A DNA stretch of 64,000 nucleotides, taken from Nonomuraea muscovyensis (GTDB lineage Bacteria; Actinomycetota; Actinomycetes; Streptosporangiales; Streptosporangiaceae). The notes beneath the pieces were generated by a model. The model did not search any database and had not been told where the DNA came from. It saw nothing but the letters and a program-made list of their open reading frames with translations. A program made the position numbers and the translations under genes. Positions 17,217 to 26,321 of the stretch are shown here, one piece after another. The stretch's first letter is position 1; every line of letters begins with the position of its first letter. The DNA lies in the NCBI RefSeq assembly GCF_014207745.1, contig NZ_JACHJB010000004.1, positions 885,300 to 949,299 on the forward strand. The letters run 5' to 3'.

Positions 17217-18968
17217 TCAGGCGACCTCGACCGTGACGGCGTGCCAGCCGGTCGCCCCGTCCGGGGCCGTGGGCGTCCGCTGTTCGGGTTGGGTACGGCC
17301 GGCGGCGTCCGTGGCCCGTACCTCGATCGTGTGGCTGCCCGGAGCGGCGTCCCAGTCGAACGCCCACTGCCGCCAGGTGTCCGGCCCCGGCACCTGGGCC
17401 AGCCTCGCCTGCCGCCAGGGGCCCCGGTCCACGCGGACCTCCACGGCGTCGATCCCGGTGTGCTGGGCCCAGGCGACCCCGGCGACCGTGGTCGGCCCGG
17501 CCGCGAGCGAGGCGCCCGGCTTGGGCAGGTCGATGCGCGACTGCGTCTTGACCGGCCCCTTGGCGGCCCAGCCGCGTGGCGTCCAGTACGCCTCGTCCCG
17601 GTCGAACCGGGTCACCTTGACGTCCACCACCCACTTGGTCGCCGACACGTATCCGTACAGCCCCGGCACCACCTGCCGGACCGGGAAGCCGTGGTCCACG
17701 GGCAGCACCTCCCCGTTCATCGCCACGGCGAACAGCGCGGCACGGCCGTCCATGACCACGTCCACCGGGGTGCCACAGGTGAACCCGTCGTCGGAGGTGG
17801 ACAGCAGCATGTCGGCGCCGGACTGGAGACCGGCTCCGCGCAACACGTCGGCCATCCGGACGCCGAGCCAGCGGGCGTTGCCCGCGTACGGGCCGCCGAC
17901 CTCGTTGGACACGCAGGTCAGCGTGACGTCGGCCTCGGTGAGCGGCATCTTCAGCAGCTCGGCGTAGGTGATCTCGATCGGCCGGTCCACCATGCCGTGG
18001 ATGCGCAGCCGCCACGCCCGGGGATCGACCTGGGGGACGACGAGCGCGGTGTCCACCCGGTAGAAGTCCCGATTTTTCGTGATGAAGGGGGTCAGACCGT
18101 TGATGCCGAGGTCCACCCCGGCGGGAAGGGGCGCGGCCGGGGTGGCCGGGCGGGGCAGCGCCAGCCCGGTCCGGGCGACGTCCACCGCCTGCCGTCCCGC
18201 CAGCATCCGGCCGAGCACGGTGCTCGCCCCCGCGACCACGACCCCACCCGCGACTCCGGTCAGCAGGCTCCGCCGGTCGAACCCGCGCAACTCCTCCCCC
18301 GCCCGCATGACCGCCGGCCGCTCCACCACTGGCAGGTCCGCCGGTGTCCCCGGCGATGGCAGGTCCGCCGCCGGCCGCTCCACCACCGGCCGTTCCGCCA
18401 CCGGCAGGTCCGCCGGTGTCCCCGGCGATGGCGAGCCCGCCACTGGCGGGTCCATCGACGGCGACCCCGCCGAGGGGGAATCCGCCGCCCGGGTCTCCGC
18501 GAGGTCCTCGACCGGCGCGGCCGGGCCGCCCGATGCCCGCCGTACCAGCCACCGCAGGGCCCACGCCCCCGCCGTCATACCCACGACGGTCGGCAGGACG
18601 TCGGCGACGGTGCCGCCGGGCCGGGTGAGGACGGCGGCGAGGCCCACGGCCCCGAGCACGGCCAGCCCCGCGTATCCGTACGCCGCCCGCCGCAGGGCCA
18701 GCACGCCGACCGCGGCCGCCAGCACGGCGAGCACCGCCAGCGTGCCCCCGATGAGGACCGTCTTGTCGTTCTCCCCGAAGGCGGAGATCGCGAACTCCTT
18801 CAGGGGCGGCGGCGCCAGATCGACGGCGGCACCGCCCACCGCCACGACCGGGGACGCCTCGGGCCGGACGACCCCGGCGACGAGCTGGGCCACTCCGAGC
18901 GCCACGGCGCCGGCCACCACGCCCGCGAGCGCGCCCGCCCAGGCGGGCACCACGTCATTGCTCTGCAC
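17217..18968 (-). CDS. Molybdopterin-dependent oxidoreductase, membrane-anchored sulfite oxidase type
   Basis: A 583-residue protein. The first 140 residues contain about five membrane helices; residues 145-215 are a Pro-rich linker with repeats (ADLPSPGTPADLPV); then a Tat-like RRSLLTG segment precedes the Oxidored_molyb domain. The molybdenum-ligating cysteine is Cys352 in LTCVSNEVGG, and the C-terminal Mo-co dimerisation domain ends with HAVTVEV. In this family the enzyme oxidises sulfite or a related substrate outside the membrane. The ATG at 18968 has CAGAGCAATG-type context without a clear ribosome site. It stands apart from its neighbours. Confidence 0.88.
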   Translation of the reverse strand: MQSNDVVPAWAGALAGVVAGAVALGVAQLVAGVVRPEASPVVAVGGAAVDLAPPPLKEFAISAFGENDKTVLIGGTLAVLAVLAAAVGVLALRRAAYGYAGLAVLGAVGLAAVLTRPGGTVADVLPTVVGMTAGAWALRWLVRRASGGPAAPVEDLAETRAADSPSAGSPSMDPPVAGSPSPGTPADLPVAERPVVERPAADLPSPGTPADLPVVERPAVMRAGEELRGFDRRSLLTGVAGGVVVAGASTVLGRMLAGRQAVDVARTGLALPRPATPAAPLPAGVDLGINGLTPFITKNRDFYRVDTALVVPQVDPRAWRLRIHGMVDRPIEITYAELLKMPLTEADVTLTCVSNEVGGPYAGNARWLGVRMADVLRGAGLQSGADMLLSTSDDGFTCGTPVDVVMDGRAALFAVAMNGEVLPVDHGFPVRQVVPGLYGYVSATKWVVDVKVTRFDRDEAYWTPRGWAAKGPVKTQSRIDLPKPGASLAAGPTTVAGVAWAQHTGIDAVEVRVDRGPWRQARLAQVPGPDTWRQWAFDWDAAPGSHTIEVRATDAAGRTQPEQRTPTAPDGATGWHAVTVEVA

Positions 18969-19039
18969 GTTCCCGACGCTACGCCCGCCGGGACGGTGTG
19001 GTTCTTACGCCCCGGTTACGGAGCCACCCGGGCGGGAGG

Positions 19040-19633
19040 TCAGGAGGACGACAGCACGTCGCGGACGATCGGGGCGAGGGCGCGGAACGCGCGGCCCCGG
19101 TGGCTGATCGCGTCCTTCTCCTCCGCCGACAGCTCCGCGGTGGTGCGCGTCTCCCCCTCGGGCACGAAGATCGGATCGTAGCCGAACCCGTTGGAGCCCC
19201 GCGGGGTGGCGACGAGGCCGCCCCGCAGCGTGCCGGCGACCGTCCGGGCCTCGCCCGACGGCAGCGCCAGCGCGGCCACACACGCGAACTGGGCCGTCAG
19301 CCGCTCGGCGGGCACGTCGGAGACCTGGGCCAGCAGCAGGTCGAGGTTGGCACGGTCGTCGCCGTGGCGACCGGACCAGCGGGCCGAGAAGACACCGGGC
19401 ATGCCGTTGAGCACGTCGACGCAGAGCCCCGAGTCGTCGGCCACCGCGGGCAGCCCGGACCCCTGGGCGACGGCGTGCGCCTTGATCAGGGCGTTCTCCT
19501 CGAACGTGACCCCGGTCTCGGCGACCTCGCCGATCGACGGGAACTCCGCCAGCCCCACGATGTCGAACCCCGACAGGATCCGGCGCAGTTCGGCGATCTT
19601 GCCCTCGTTGCGGGTGGCCAGCACGATCTTCAT
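19040..19633 (-). CDS. rdgB: RdgB/HAM1 non-canonical purine NTP pyrophosphatase
   Basis: A 197-residue enzyme that hydrolyses dITP, ITP and XTP to keep them out of nucleic acids. The N terminus KIVLATRNEGKIAELRRIL and the motifs VADDSGLCVDVLNGMPGVFSARW and GSNGFGYDPIF are diagnostic, and SHRGRAFRAL closes the active site. The ATG at 19633 overlaps the rph stop (ATGA), and the same frame runs further up through rph only as a shadow. rph-rdgB order is conserved in actinobacteria. Confidence 0.97.
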   Translation of the reverse strand: MKIVLATRNEGKIAELRRILSGFDIVGLAEFPSIGEVAETGVTFEENALIKAHAVAQGSGLPAVADDSGLCVDVLNGMPGVFSARWSGRHGDDRANLDLLLAQVSDVPAERLTAQFACVAALALPSGEARTVAGTLRGGLVATPRGSNGFGYDPIFVPEGETRTTAELSAEEKDAISHRGRAFRALAPIVRDVLSSS

Positions 19634-20349
19634 CGGCCCAGCGCCTCCTCCTGGATGAGCGTCAACTCCTCGCAACCGGCCCCGGCCAGGTCCAGGAGCC
19701 GGTCGAGCGTGCCCCGGTCGAACGGCGCCCCCTCGGCGGTGCCCTGCACCTCGACGAAGCTGCCGGTGCCGGTCATGACGACGTTCATGTCGGTCTCGGC
19801 CGCGACATCCTCGGTGTAGCAGAGGTCGAGCATCGGCACCGAGCCGACGATGCCCACCGAGACGGCCGACACCGAGCCGACGAGCGGGTCTCCGGGGCAC
19901 ATCTTGCGCTCGCGCATCCAGGCGACCGCGTCGGCGAGCGCCACGTACGCGCCGGTGATCGCGGCGGTCCTGGTGCCGCCGTCGGCCTGCAGGACGTCGC
20001 AGTCGAGCAGGACGGAGTTCTCGCCCAGCGCCTTGTAGTCGACGCAGGCCCGCAGCGAGCGGCCGATCAGCCGGGAGATCTCGTGGGTACGGCCGCCGAT
20101 CTTGCCGCGGACCGACTCGCGGTCGTTGCGGGTGTTGGTGGCGCGCGGCAGCATCGCGTACTCGGCGGTCACCCAGCCCTGGCCGCTGCCCCGCCGCCAG
20201 CGCGGCACGCTGTCCTGGACCGAGGCCGCGCACAGCACCTTGGTGCCGCCGAACTCCACGAGCACCGAGCCCTCCGCGTGGGCCTGCCACCCCCGGGTGA
20301 TCGTGATCGGGCGGAGCTGGTCAGGCGTGCGGCCATCCTGTCGAGACAT
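19630..20349 (-). CDS. rph: Ribonuclease PH
   Basis: A 239-residue phosphorolytic 3'-5' exoribonuclease that trims tRNA 3' ends. The sequence RPITITRGWQAHAEGSVLVEFGGTKVLCAASV opens the protein, followed by GWVTAEYAMLPRATNTRNDRE, GGRTHEISRLIGRSLR and DCDVLQADGGTRTAAI, covering the substrate and phosphate sites. The ATG at 20349 fits homologues and has TAGGGT seven bases upstream on the minus strand, pointing to a leaderless transcript; the frame to 20517 is rejected. It is coupled to rdgB by a four-base overlap and faces an MFS gene. Confidence 0.97.
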   Translation of the reverse strand: MSRQDGRTPDQLRPITITRGWQAHAEGSVLVEFGGTKVLCAASVQDSVPRWRRGSGQGWVTAEYAMLPRATNTRNDRESVRGKIGGRTHEISRLIGRSLRACVDYKALGENSVLLDCDVLQADGGTRTAAITGAYVALADAVAWMRERKMCPGDPLVGSVSAVSVGIVGSVPMLDLCYTEDVAAETDMNVVMTGTGSFVEVQGTAEGAPFDRGTLDRLLDLAGAGCEELTLIQEEALGR

Positions 20350-20356
20350 GCAGATC

Positions 20357-20362
20357 ACCCTA
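20357..20362 (-). promoter_or_regulatory. -10 box for leaderless rph
   Basis: Minus-strand TAGGGT ends seven bases before the rph ATG at 20349. Confidence 0.5.
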
Positions 20363-20402
20363 TCTCCGTGCCGTGACGGTCTTGACCGAATGTGTCCGAC
20401 AC

Positions 20403-21659
20403 ATGGATCCTTACGCAATGACAACGGGGGTGTTGCGGAGCCCTGACTTCCTCCGCTTCCTGAGCTCGCATGTGGCCAACGAGATCGGGACGAACATCTC
20501 GCGCGTGGCGCTCCCACTGGTCGCCGTGCTGATCCTGAACGCGGGGGCGTTCGAGGTGGGCCTGCTGTCGGCCCTGCAGAGCGCGGCGTTCCTGATGATC
20601 GGGCTGCCGGCCGGCGTGTGGGTGGACCGGATGCGCAGGCGGCGCGTCATGGTGACCGCCGACCTGGTCAGGGGCGCGCTGCTGGCGAGCGTCCCGATCG
20701 CGCACGTCCTGGGGTTGCTGTCGATCGGGATGCTGCTCGCGGTGGCGTTGCTGGCCGGCGTGGCGCAGGTGTTCAACGACGTGGCCGACCAGACCTACCT
20801 GCCGGAGCTCGTCGGCAAGGAGCAGTTGAGCAGCGGCAACTCCAAGCTGGAGTTCGTGCGCTCGGGCGGCGCGCTGGCCGGGCCGAGCCTGGGCGGCGCG
20901 CTGGCGCAGGTGCTCGGCGCGCCGCTGGCCGTGCTCGCCACGGCCCTGACCTCGCTCGCCTCGGCGCTCGCGCTCCGCTCGATCAGGAGCCGCGACCGGC
21001 CGCCGGCCGCCCCGCGCGAGCGCGCCGGCATGGGGCGCGACATCCGCGAGGGCTTCGCGTTCGTCTGGCAGGACAGGGTGCTGCGGCCGATCATGGTGAC
21101 CACGATGGGCACCAACCTCTGCCTCAGCGCCGTGATCAGCTTATCGGTGCTGTTCCTGGCCGACGTGGTGCGGCTGCCGCCCGGGCTGATCGGGGTGCTG
21201 CTCATGTCGGGTGCGGTCGGCGGGCTGCTCGGCGGCCTGACCGGCGCGTGGCTGTTCCGCAGGTACGGCACCGCCCGGGTCACCTGGTTGTCCCTCGCCG
21301 TGACGTCGCCGTTCGGCCTGCTGCTGCCGATGACGCAGGCCGACTGGCGGGTGTCGTTCTTCGCTCTCACCTCGATCGCGCTGTCGTGGGGCGCGATCCT
21401 CTACAACGTGGGGCAGGTCACCTACCGGCAGTCGGTCGCGCCGGACGGCATGCTGGGCCGGGTCAACGCCACGGTCAGGTTCGTGGTGTGGAGCACGATG
21501 CCGCTCGGCGCGCTGCTCGGCGGGATCGTGGCGCAGCAGATCGGGGTGCGGGAGGCGCTGTGGGTGTTCCTGGGCGGCCGGGTGCTGTCGTTCGTGCCGC
21601 TGCTGTTCTCGCCGCTGGTGCGGCTGCGCGACTTCTCGCAGGCACGGACCCGCCCCTGA
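20403..21659 (+). CDS. MFS transporter
   Basis: A major facilitator with about 418 residues and twelve hydrophobic segments (first helix FLRFLSSHVANEIGTNISRVALPLVAVLIL, central loop after RERAGMGRDIREGF). The WVDRMRRRRVMVTADLVRG loop between helices 2 and 3 is the MFS signature, and the protein resembles the enterobactin-exporter-like/macrolide-type MFS_3 group. The start is uncertain: ATGs at 20403 and 20418 and a GTG at 20373 are in frame, and none has a good ribosome site. It diverges from rph. Substrate unknown. Confidence 0.88.
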   Translation: MDPYAMTTGVLRSPDFLRFLSSHVANEIGTNISRVALPLVAVLILNAGAFEVGLLSALQSAAFLMIGLPAGVWVDRMRRRRVMVTADLVRGALLASVPIAHVLGLLSIGMLLAVALLAGVAQVFNDVADQTYLPELVGKEQLSSGNSKLEFVRSGGALAGPSLGGALAQVLGAPLAVLATALTSLASALALRSIRSRDRPPAAPRERAGMGRDIREGFAFVWQDRVLRPIMVTTMGTNLCLSAVISLSVLFLADVVRLPPGLIGVLLMSGAVGGLLGGLTGAWLFRRYGTARVTWLSLAVTSPFGLLLPMTQADWRVSFFALTSIALSWGAILYNVGQVTYRQSVAPDGMLGRVNATVRFVVWSTMPLGALLGGIVAQQIGVREALWVFLGGRVLSFVPLLFSPLVRLRDFSQARTRP

Positions 21660-21672
21660 CCCGCCGGGCGGC

Positions 21673-22425
21673 TCAGTCCAGCTCGTAGACGGCGCCGCTG
21701 CGGGCCAGCTCGATCGGCCCGCCGTAGCCGCCGCGGGAGGCGTCGTCCAGGATGCGCGACTGGTCGTGCCAGGGCACGAGGTGGGTGAGCACCAGCCTGC
21801 CGACGCGGGCCTTGGCGGCGTGCTCGGCGGCCTGCCGGCCCGACAGGTGCAGGTCGGCGGGCAGGTCGGGCCGGTCGACGAACGACGCCTCGCACAGCAG
21901 CAGGTCGGCGTCCTCGGCCAGCCGTACGAGCTCCGCCGACTCGCCGGTGTCGCCGGAGTAGGCGACGCTGCGCCCGCCGTAGGAGACGCGGAAGCCGTAG
22001 GCCTCGACGGGGTGGTTGACCAGCCCGGCCGTCACCGTGAACGGCCCCACCTCGAATGTCCCGGGCCGCAGCGGCGTGAAGTCGAAGGCGGTCTCCATGC
22101 CGGGCTCGTCGGGCATGCCGTAGGCGGCGGCCAGCCGGTGCGGCGCGTCGCCGGGCGCGTGGACGGGCACCCGCGGGTAGGGCGCGTCGGGCCCGTACGT
22201 GCGCGCCACGTGGTAGGCGCACATGTCGAGGCAGTGGTCGGCGTGCAGGTGGGACAGGCAGATGGCGTCGACGTCGTAGAGGCCGATGTGTCTCTGCAGC
22301 GCCCCCAGCGCGCCCGCGCCGAAGTCGAGCAGCAGCCGGAAGTTCGCCGCTTCGAGCAGGTAGCAGGACGCGGGGCTGTCGGGGCCCGGGAAGCTACCCG
22401 AGCAGCCGATGATGGTCACCTTCAT
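21673..22425 (-). CDS. MBL-fold metallohydrolase
   Basis: A 250-residue metallo-beta-lactamase-fold hydrolase resembling the RNase Z/cyclic-nucleotide phosphodiesterase branch. Metal ligands are seen in LSHLHADHCLDM, the GDTGESAE region and the C-terminal THLVPWHD. The start ATG at 22425 has GGAGG five bases upstream and begins KVTIIGCSGSFPGP, as in homologues; the frame upstream is inside murI. It overlaps the murI 3' end by 32 bases. The murI-MBL-rph-rdgB neighbourhood is common in actinobacteria. The true substrate is unknown. Confidence 0.9.
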   Translation of the reverse strand: MKVTIIGCSGSFPGPDSPASCYLLEAANFRLLLDFGAGALGALQRHIGLYDVDAICLSHLHADHCLDMCAYHVARTYGPDAPYPRVPVHAPGDAPHRLAAAYGMPDEPGMETAFDFTPLRPGTFEVGPFTVTAGLVNHPVEAYGFRVSYGGRSVAYSGDTGESAELVRLAEDADLLLCEASFVDRPDLPADLHLSGRQAAEHAAKARVGRLVLTHLVPWHDQSRILDDASRGGYGGPIELARSGAVYELD

Positions 22426-23245
22426 GTGGGCCTCCGTTAGAGGTAGTACCCCCCACTGGTGTGACGTCGACCGCGTCGATCTCCGGACCCAGGAAGCGCC
22501 GCCCGAGCTGGGCGAACAACGTGGAGTCGCCGGTGGCGCGGAAGCGGTGCCGGGGGGTGGCGTCGCTGCCGGCCGCCAGGTCACGGTCGTGCAGGATCCG
22601 ATAGACGTCCTTGGCCGTCTCTTCGGCGCTGGAGACCAGCGTGACCCCGTCCCCGGCGACGTAGGAGATGGCGCCGGTGAGCAGCGGGTAGTGGGTGCAG
22701 CCGAGGATGAGCGTGTCGCACCCGGCCTCCCTGATGGGTCTCAGGTAGTCGCGTACGACGCCGATGAGCTCGTCGCTCATCGTCTCTCCGCGTTCGACGT
22801 ACTCGACCAGCAGTGGGGCGGGCACGCTGGTGAGCTGCACGTCGGGTGCGGCGGTGAAGGCGTCGTGGTAGGCCATCGACTGGATCGTGGCCCGGGTGGC
22901 GATCACACCGACCCTGCCGGTGCGGGTGGCGCGCACCGCGCGCCGGGTGGCCGGCTGGATCACCTCGACGACGGGCACGTCGTACCGTTCGCGGGCGTCG
23001 CGCAGCACGGCGGCACTGGCGCTGTTGCACGCGATCACGAGCATCTTGACGTCCTGCTCGACGAGGTGGTCCATCACCCGCAGCGCGTACGCGCGCAGCT
23101 CGGCGATGCGCTTGGGCCCGTACGGCTGGTTGGCCGTGTCGGCCACGTAGGTGATGGACTCGTGGGGCAACTGGTCGATGATCGCCCGGGCGACCGTCAG
23201 GCCACCCACCCCGCTGTCGAAGATCCCGATGCTCGCTTCCGGCAC
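22394..23245 (-). CDS. murI: Glutamate racemase
   Basis: A 283-residue cofactor-independent racemase that makes D-glutamate for peptidoglycan. Asp10 in GIFDSGVGG, catalytic Cys73 in IACNSAS and Cys183 in LGCTHYPLL are all present. The GTG at 23245 lies seven bases after minus-strand TACCCT, so a leaderless transcript is likely. The last ten or so codons overlap the following MBL gene, an unusually long overlap; the C terminus (SNGGPHEGDHHRLLG) is not conserved in the family, so it may be a recent read-through extension. Confidence 0.96.
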   Translation of the reverse strand: MPEASIGIFDSGVGGLTVARAIIDQLPHESITYVADTANQPYGPKRIAELRAYALRVMDHLVEQDVKMLVIACNSASAAVLRDARERYDVPVVEVIQPATRRAVRATRTGRVGVIATRATIQSMAYHDAFTAAPDVQLTSVPAPLLVEYVERGETMSDELIGVVRDYLRPIREAGCDTLILGCTHYPLLTGAISYVAGDGVTLVSSAEETAKDVYRILHDRDLAAGSDATPRHRFRATGDSTLFAQLGRRFLGPEIDAVDVTPVGGTTSNGGPHEGDHHRLLG

Positions 23246-23252
23246 CCTTCAG

Positions 23253-23258
23253 AGGGTA
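23253..23258 (-). promoter_or_regulatory. -10 box for leaderless murI
   Basis: Minus-strand TACCCT ends seven bases before the murI GTG at 23245. Confidence 0.5.
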
Positions 23259-23319
23259 GGCGACCTGCGGGATTCGCACTGCGTAAGAATCCTCACAGTG
23301 CGCAGGCGCGTCTTTCGGG

Positions 23320-24111
23320 CTATCCGCGTCCCACCCGTGCCAGCTGGCGCGACTGGGCGACGAGCCGGCCGCGTGAGTCGCGCACCTCGACCTCCTCGTC
23401 GAACCAGCCGTCGTGGACCAGCCGCCCGCTGCCGATCAGCGTGAGCAGGCCGGGAGCGGGCAGCGCGCGCAGGTGCCAGGTCAGGTCCACGGTCGGTGCC
23501 CAGCCCCGCGCCCCGGCGGAGAACACGACCGGCGGCAGGGCGTCCACCGCGAGCGCCAGCACGTACGGGTCGGGGTCCTGGGGCTCGGTCATCCGGAAGT
23601 AGGCGCGTGACTCGGGCCGGCCCGTGGGCTCCCCCGTCAGCCAGCCGATCGTGGGTGGGTCGAACAGGAGCTCCATCTGGGCGTTGAGCGTCATGCCGGA
23701 CTCGGGCCTCGGGTCGGGCAGCTTCACACACCGTTCGGGCGGCGGCAGCACGGCGGACTGCTGGTCGGTGTAGGCGGGCGGCCCGTCGGTGAGGGTGGCC
23801 GTGGTGACCAGGCACTCCATCTGGGTGCCGCCGTTCTGCACCAGCCTGGCGCGCAGGAACGCCACGGTCCTGCCGACCTTGACCTGCTCGACCTCCACCC
23901 GCGCGGGGCCGGCGACGGGGACCCTGAGAAACTGCGCGGTCGTGCTGACCGGGTGCTCGAACGGCGAGGCGTCGACGACCGCCCGCAGGACCACGGCCAT
24001 CAGGTAGCCGCCGTTGAGCGGGCCGCCGATCGCGTATCCGGGGTCGAGGCACACGTCGTAGGTGGTCTCGTCGACCCGGATCGCCTGTGTGGCCTCGTCG
24101 AATTTGGTCAT
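23320..24111 (-). CDS. Double hotdog acyl-CoA thioesterase-like protein
   Basis: A 263-residue protein with two hotdog halves. Half one begins with a TYDVCLDPGYAIGGPLNGGYLMAVVLRAV segment, typical of TesB-like thioesterases (family of PF13622); half two has the PPVVFSAGARGWAPTVDLTWHLRALPAPG segment. Such enzymes hydrolyse acyl-CoA thioesters in the cytoplasm. A GAGGG lies about eight bases upstream of the ATG. It is next to murI, but in its own unit. The acyl preference cannot be told. Confidence 0.85.
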   Translation of the reverse strand: MTKFDEATQAIRVDETTYDVCLDPGYAIGGPLNGGYLMAVVLRAVVDASPFEHPVSTTAQFLRVPVAGPARVEVEQVKVGRTVAFLRARLVQNGGTQMECLVTTATLTDGPPAYTDQQSAVLPPPERCVKLPDPRPESGMTLNAQMELLFDPPTIGWLTGEPTGRPESRAYFRMTEPQDPDPYVLALAVDALPPVVFSAGARGWAPTVDLTWHLRALPAPGLLTLIGSGRLVHDGWFDEEVEVRDSRGRLVAQSRQLARVGRG

Positions 24112-24269
24112 CCGCGCCGCCCTCGAGTCCCGAATGTTGTTCTAGTACGGCCCCACCCTACGACATGGCGGTTACCGGCATGCATCCAGACTTCAGTGCA
24201 TTGCAAGCGCCCGTCTAGCAACATCAGCTACCTTCTCTGTGGTCATAAGTCCACATTGTGAGTTGAGTG

Positions 24270-26225
24270 ATGTCTGCGAATAATCCCCCTCATGGCCAGG
24301 ATCCTGACCGGACCACGGCGTATCGCTGGGGCCAGGAGCAGGAGCCCGGTCATCCGGCACCGCCGTCCCACGGCCAGCCGTACCCGCCGCAGCAGCCGTA
24401 CCAGGGCCAGGGCTACAGCCAGCCCGGGTACGAGCAGCAGCAGCACTCCGGCTACGGCCAGCAGGGCTACGAACAGCAGCAGGCGTTCGGCCAGCAAGGT
24501 TACGGCCAGCAGGGCTACGAACAGCAGGGCTATGGCCAGCAGGGCTACGGCCAGCAGCAGGCGTTCGGCCAGCAGGGCCACGGCGAGCAGGCCGGCTACG
24601 GCCAGCAGCAGCCCGGCTACGGTCAGCAGGGCCAGGGCTACGGCCAGGCCGCCTACGGCCAGCAGGGCTACGGCCAGGCCGGTGCCACCCAGCAGCCCGG
24701 CTACGGCCAGCAGGACCAGTACGGCCAGGGCGGGGGGTGGCAGCAGGGTCCCGACATGCTCGGCGGACCCGGCGGGCCTCCCCAGAAGGGCCGCAAGGGC
24801 TGGATCATCGCGCTGGCCTCGGCGCTGGCGGTGGTGCTGCTCGGCGGCGGGGCCGTGTGGGCGGTGGGCGCGATCGGCGGCGGCGGCACCCAGCCGCACG
24901 ACGTGCTGCCCGGCAACTCGATCGCCTACTTCCGGCTCGACCTGGACCCGGCCGCCAACCAGAAGGTGGCGCTGTTCCAGCTCGCCCGAAAGTTCACCGC
25001 GACCAAGGACTCCTTCAGCGGCGAGGACCCGCGCGAGGCGCTGTTCAAGGCCATGAAGAAGGACGGCGGCGACGACCTGGCCAAGGTGGACTTCGCCAAG
25101 GACGTCGACCCGTGGCTCGGCAGCCGCATCGGTGTCGCCGTCCTGCCGCCCGAGGGCGGCAAGGAGCCCGGCTTCGCGGTGGCCGTGCAGGTCACGGACG
25201 AGGAGCAGGCCAAGGCCGGCATCGCCAAGATGATGGGCGACGACAAGTACGGCATCGCCTTCCGCGACGACTACGCGCTGCTCACCGAGGAGCAGGCGCA
25301 GGCCGACAAGTACGCCGCCGGCGAGGCCACCCTGGCCGACAGCGGTGACTTCAGCGACGACCTGGGCGCCGTGGGCGAGCAGGGCGTGCTGTCCTACTGG
25401 GCGCACCTCGGCGAGATCGCGAAGGTCGCCGGCGACGCCATCCCGGCCGAGCAGGCCGCCGCCGTGGAGCAGATCAAGAACGCCCGCTTCGCCGGCGCGC
25501 TGCGCTTCGACAGCGAGTACGTCGAGCTGGCCGGCGTCGTGCGCGGGGCCGAGAACCCGATCGAGGGCGACGCGGAGGCGGCCGACCTGACCAAGCTCCC
25601 CGCCACCACCGCGGGCGCGCTGTCCTTCTCCGGCCTCGACCAGACCATCACCAAGAAGTGGGCCGAGATCGAGAAGTCGCTCGGCTCCAACGCCGCCGCC
25701 GCCGACTTCAAGCGGGCCATCGACCAGGCCAAGCAGCAGTACGGGCTGGAGCTGCCCGGCGACCTGGCCACGATGCTCGGCAAGAACCTGACGGTCGCGG
25801 TCGACAGCGAGGGCCTCGCCACCCAGCAGATCAAGGGTGGCGTGCGCATCGTGACCGACCCGGCCAAGGCGCAGGCCGTGTTCGACAAGGTGCAGCGGGC
25901 GATGACCGCCGGCGGCGGGGCCGCCCCGCAGATCGCCAAGGTCGCGGGTGACGGCACGTTCACGCTCGCCACCACCCAGGAGTACGCGCAGAAGCTGTCG
26001 GAGGAGGGCGCGCTGGGCGACAGCGAGACCTTCCAGAAGGCCGTCGCCGACGGAGCGGACGCGAACTTCGCCCTGTTCGTCGACCTGGACAAGGTGGAGA
26101 AGCTCTACCTGGCCAACCTGCAGGGCGAGGAGAAGGCCAACCTGCAGGTGCTGCGCGCCGTGGGCCTCAGCGGCAAGCAGAGCGCCGACGAGGCGACCTT
26201 CTCGCTGCGGGTGCTGTTCAACTGA
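24270..26225 (+). CDS. DUF3352 membrane-anchored protein with YGQQ-rich N terminus
   Basis: A 651-residue protein. The first 175 residues are a soluble low-complexity region of Gly-Tyr-Gln repeats (GYGQQ, GYEQQ), then one membrane helix (WIIALASALAVVLLGGGAVWAVGAIGG) and a large exported domain matching DUF3352. The C-terminal domain has conserved GNSIAYFRLDLDP, DPWLGSRIGVAVLPP and KNLTVAVDSEGL segments. Tyr/Gln-rich tails on actinobacterial membrane proteins are often disordered. I use the ATG at 24270. Function of the domain is unknown. A strong terminator follows. Confidence 0.85.
   Translation: MSANNPPHGQDPDRTTAYRWGQEQEPGHPAPPSHGQPYPPQQPYQGQGYSQPGYEQQQHSGYGQQGYEQQQAFGQQGYGQQGYEQQGYGQQGYGQQQAFGQQGHGEQAGYGQQQPGYGQQGQGYGQAAYGQQGYGQAGATQQPGYGQQDQYGQGGGWQQGPDMLGGPGGPPQKGRKGWIIALASALAVVLLGGGAVWAVGAIGGGGTQPHDVLPGNSIAYFRLDLDPAANQKVALFQLARKFTATKDSFSGEDPREALFKAMKKDGGDDLAKVDFAKDVDPWLGSRIGVAVLPPEGGKEPGFAVAVQVTDEEQAKAGIAKMMGDDKYGIAFRDDYALLTEEQAQADKYAAGEATLADSGDFSDDLGAVGEQGVLSYWAHLGEIAKVAGDAIPAEQAAAVEQIKNARFAGALRFDSEYVELAGVVRGAENPIEGDAEAADLTKLPATTAGALSFSGLDQTITKKWAEIEKSLGSNAAAADFKRAIDQAKQQYGLELPGDLATMLGKNLTVAVDSEGLATQQIKGGVRIVTDPAKAQAVFDKVQRAMTAGGGAAPQIAKVAGDGTFTLATTQEYAQKLSEEGALGDSETFQKAVADGADANFALFVDLDKVEKLYLANLQGEEKANLQVLRAVGLSGKQSADEATFSLRVLFN
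24440..24720 (+). repeat. Short-unit repeat encoding GYGQQ tracts
   Basis: Repeats of 15-30 bases based on GGCTACGGCCAGCAG encode GYGQQ/GYEQQ units in frame. The units differ in length and in one to several bases. Confidence 0.85.
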
Positions 26226-26237
26226 CCCCGGACACGA

Positions 26238-26270
26238 AACGGGCGGCCGGCTTCTCGCCGGCCGCCCGTT
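26238..26270 (+). terminator. Strong terminator between DUF3352 gene and cysM
   Basis: Arms 26238-26251 and 26257-26270 (AACGGGCGGCCGGC on the 5' side) are perfectly complementary over 14 bases, with a TTCTC loop. It serves the plus-strand gene and possibly the convergent cysM operon. Confidence 0.8.
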
Positions 26271-26321
26271 CGCGTCTGCGCGCCTCACCGGGGACGATCA
26301 GATGGGACCCCAGGTCGGGCG

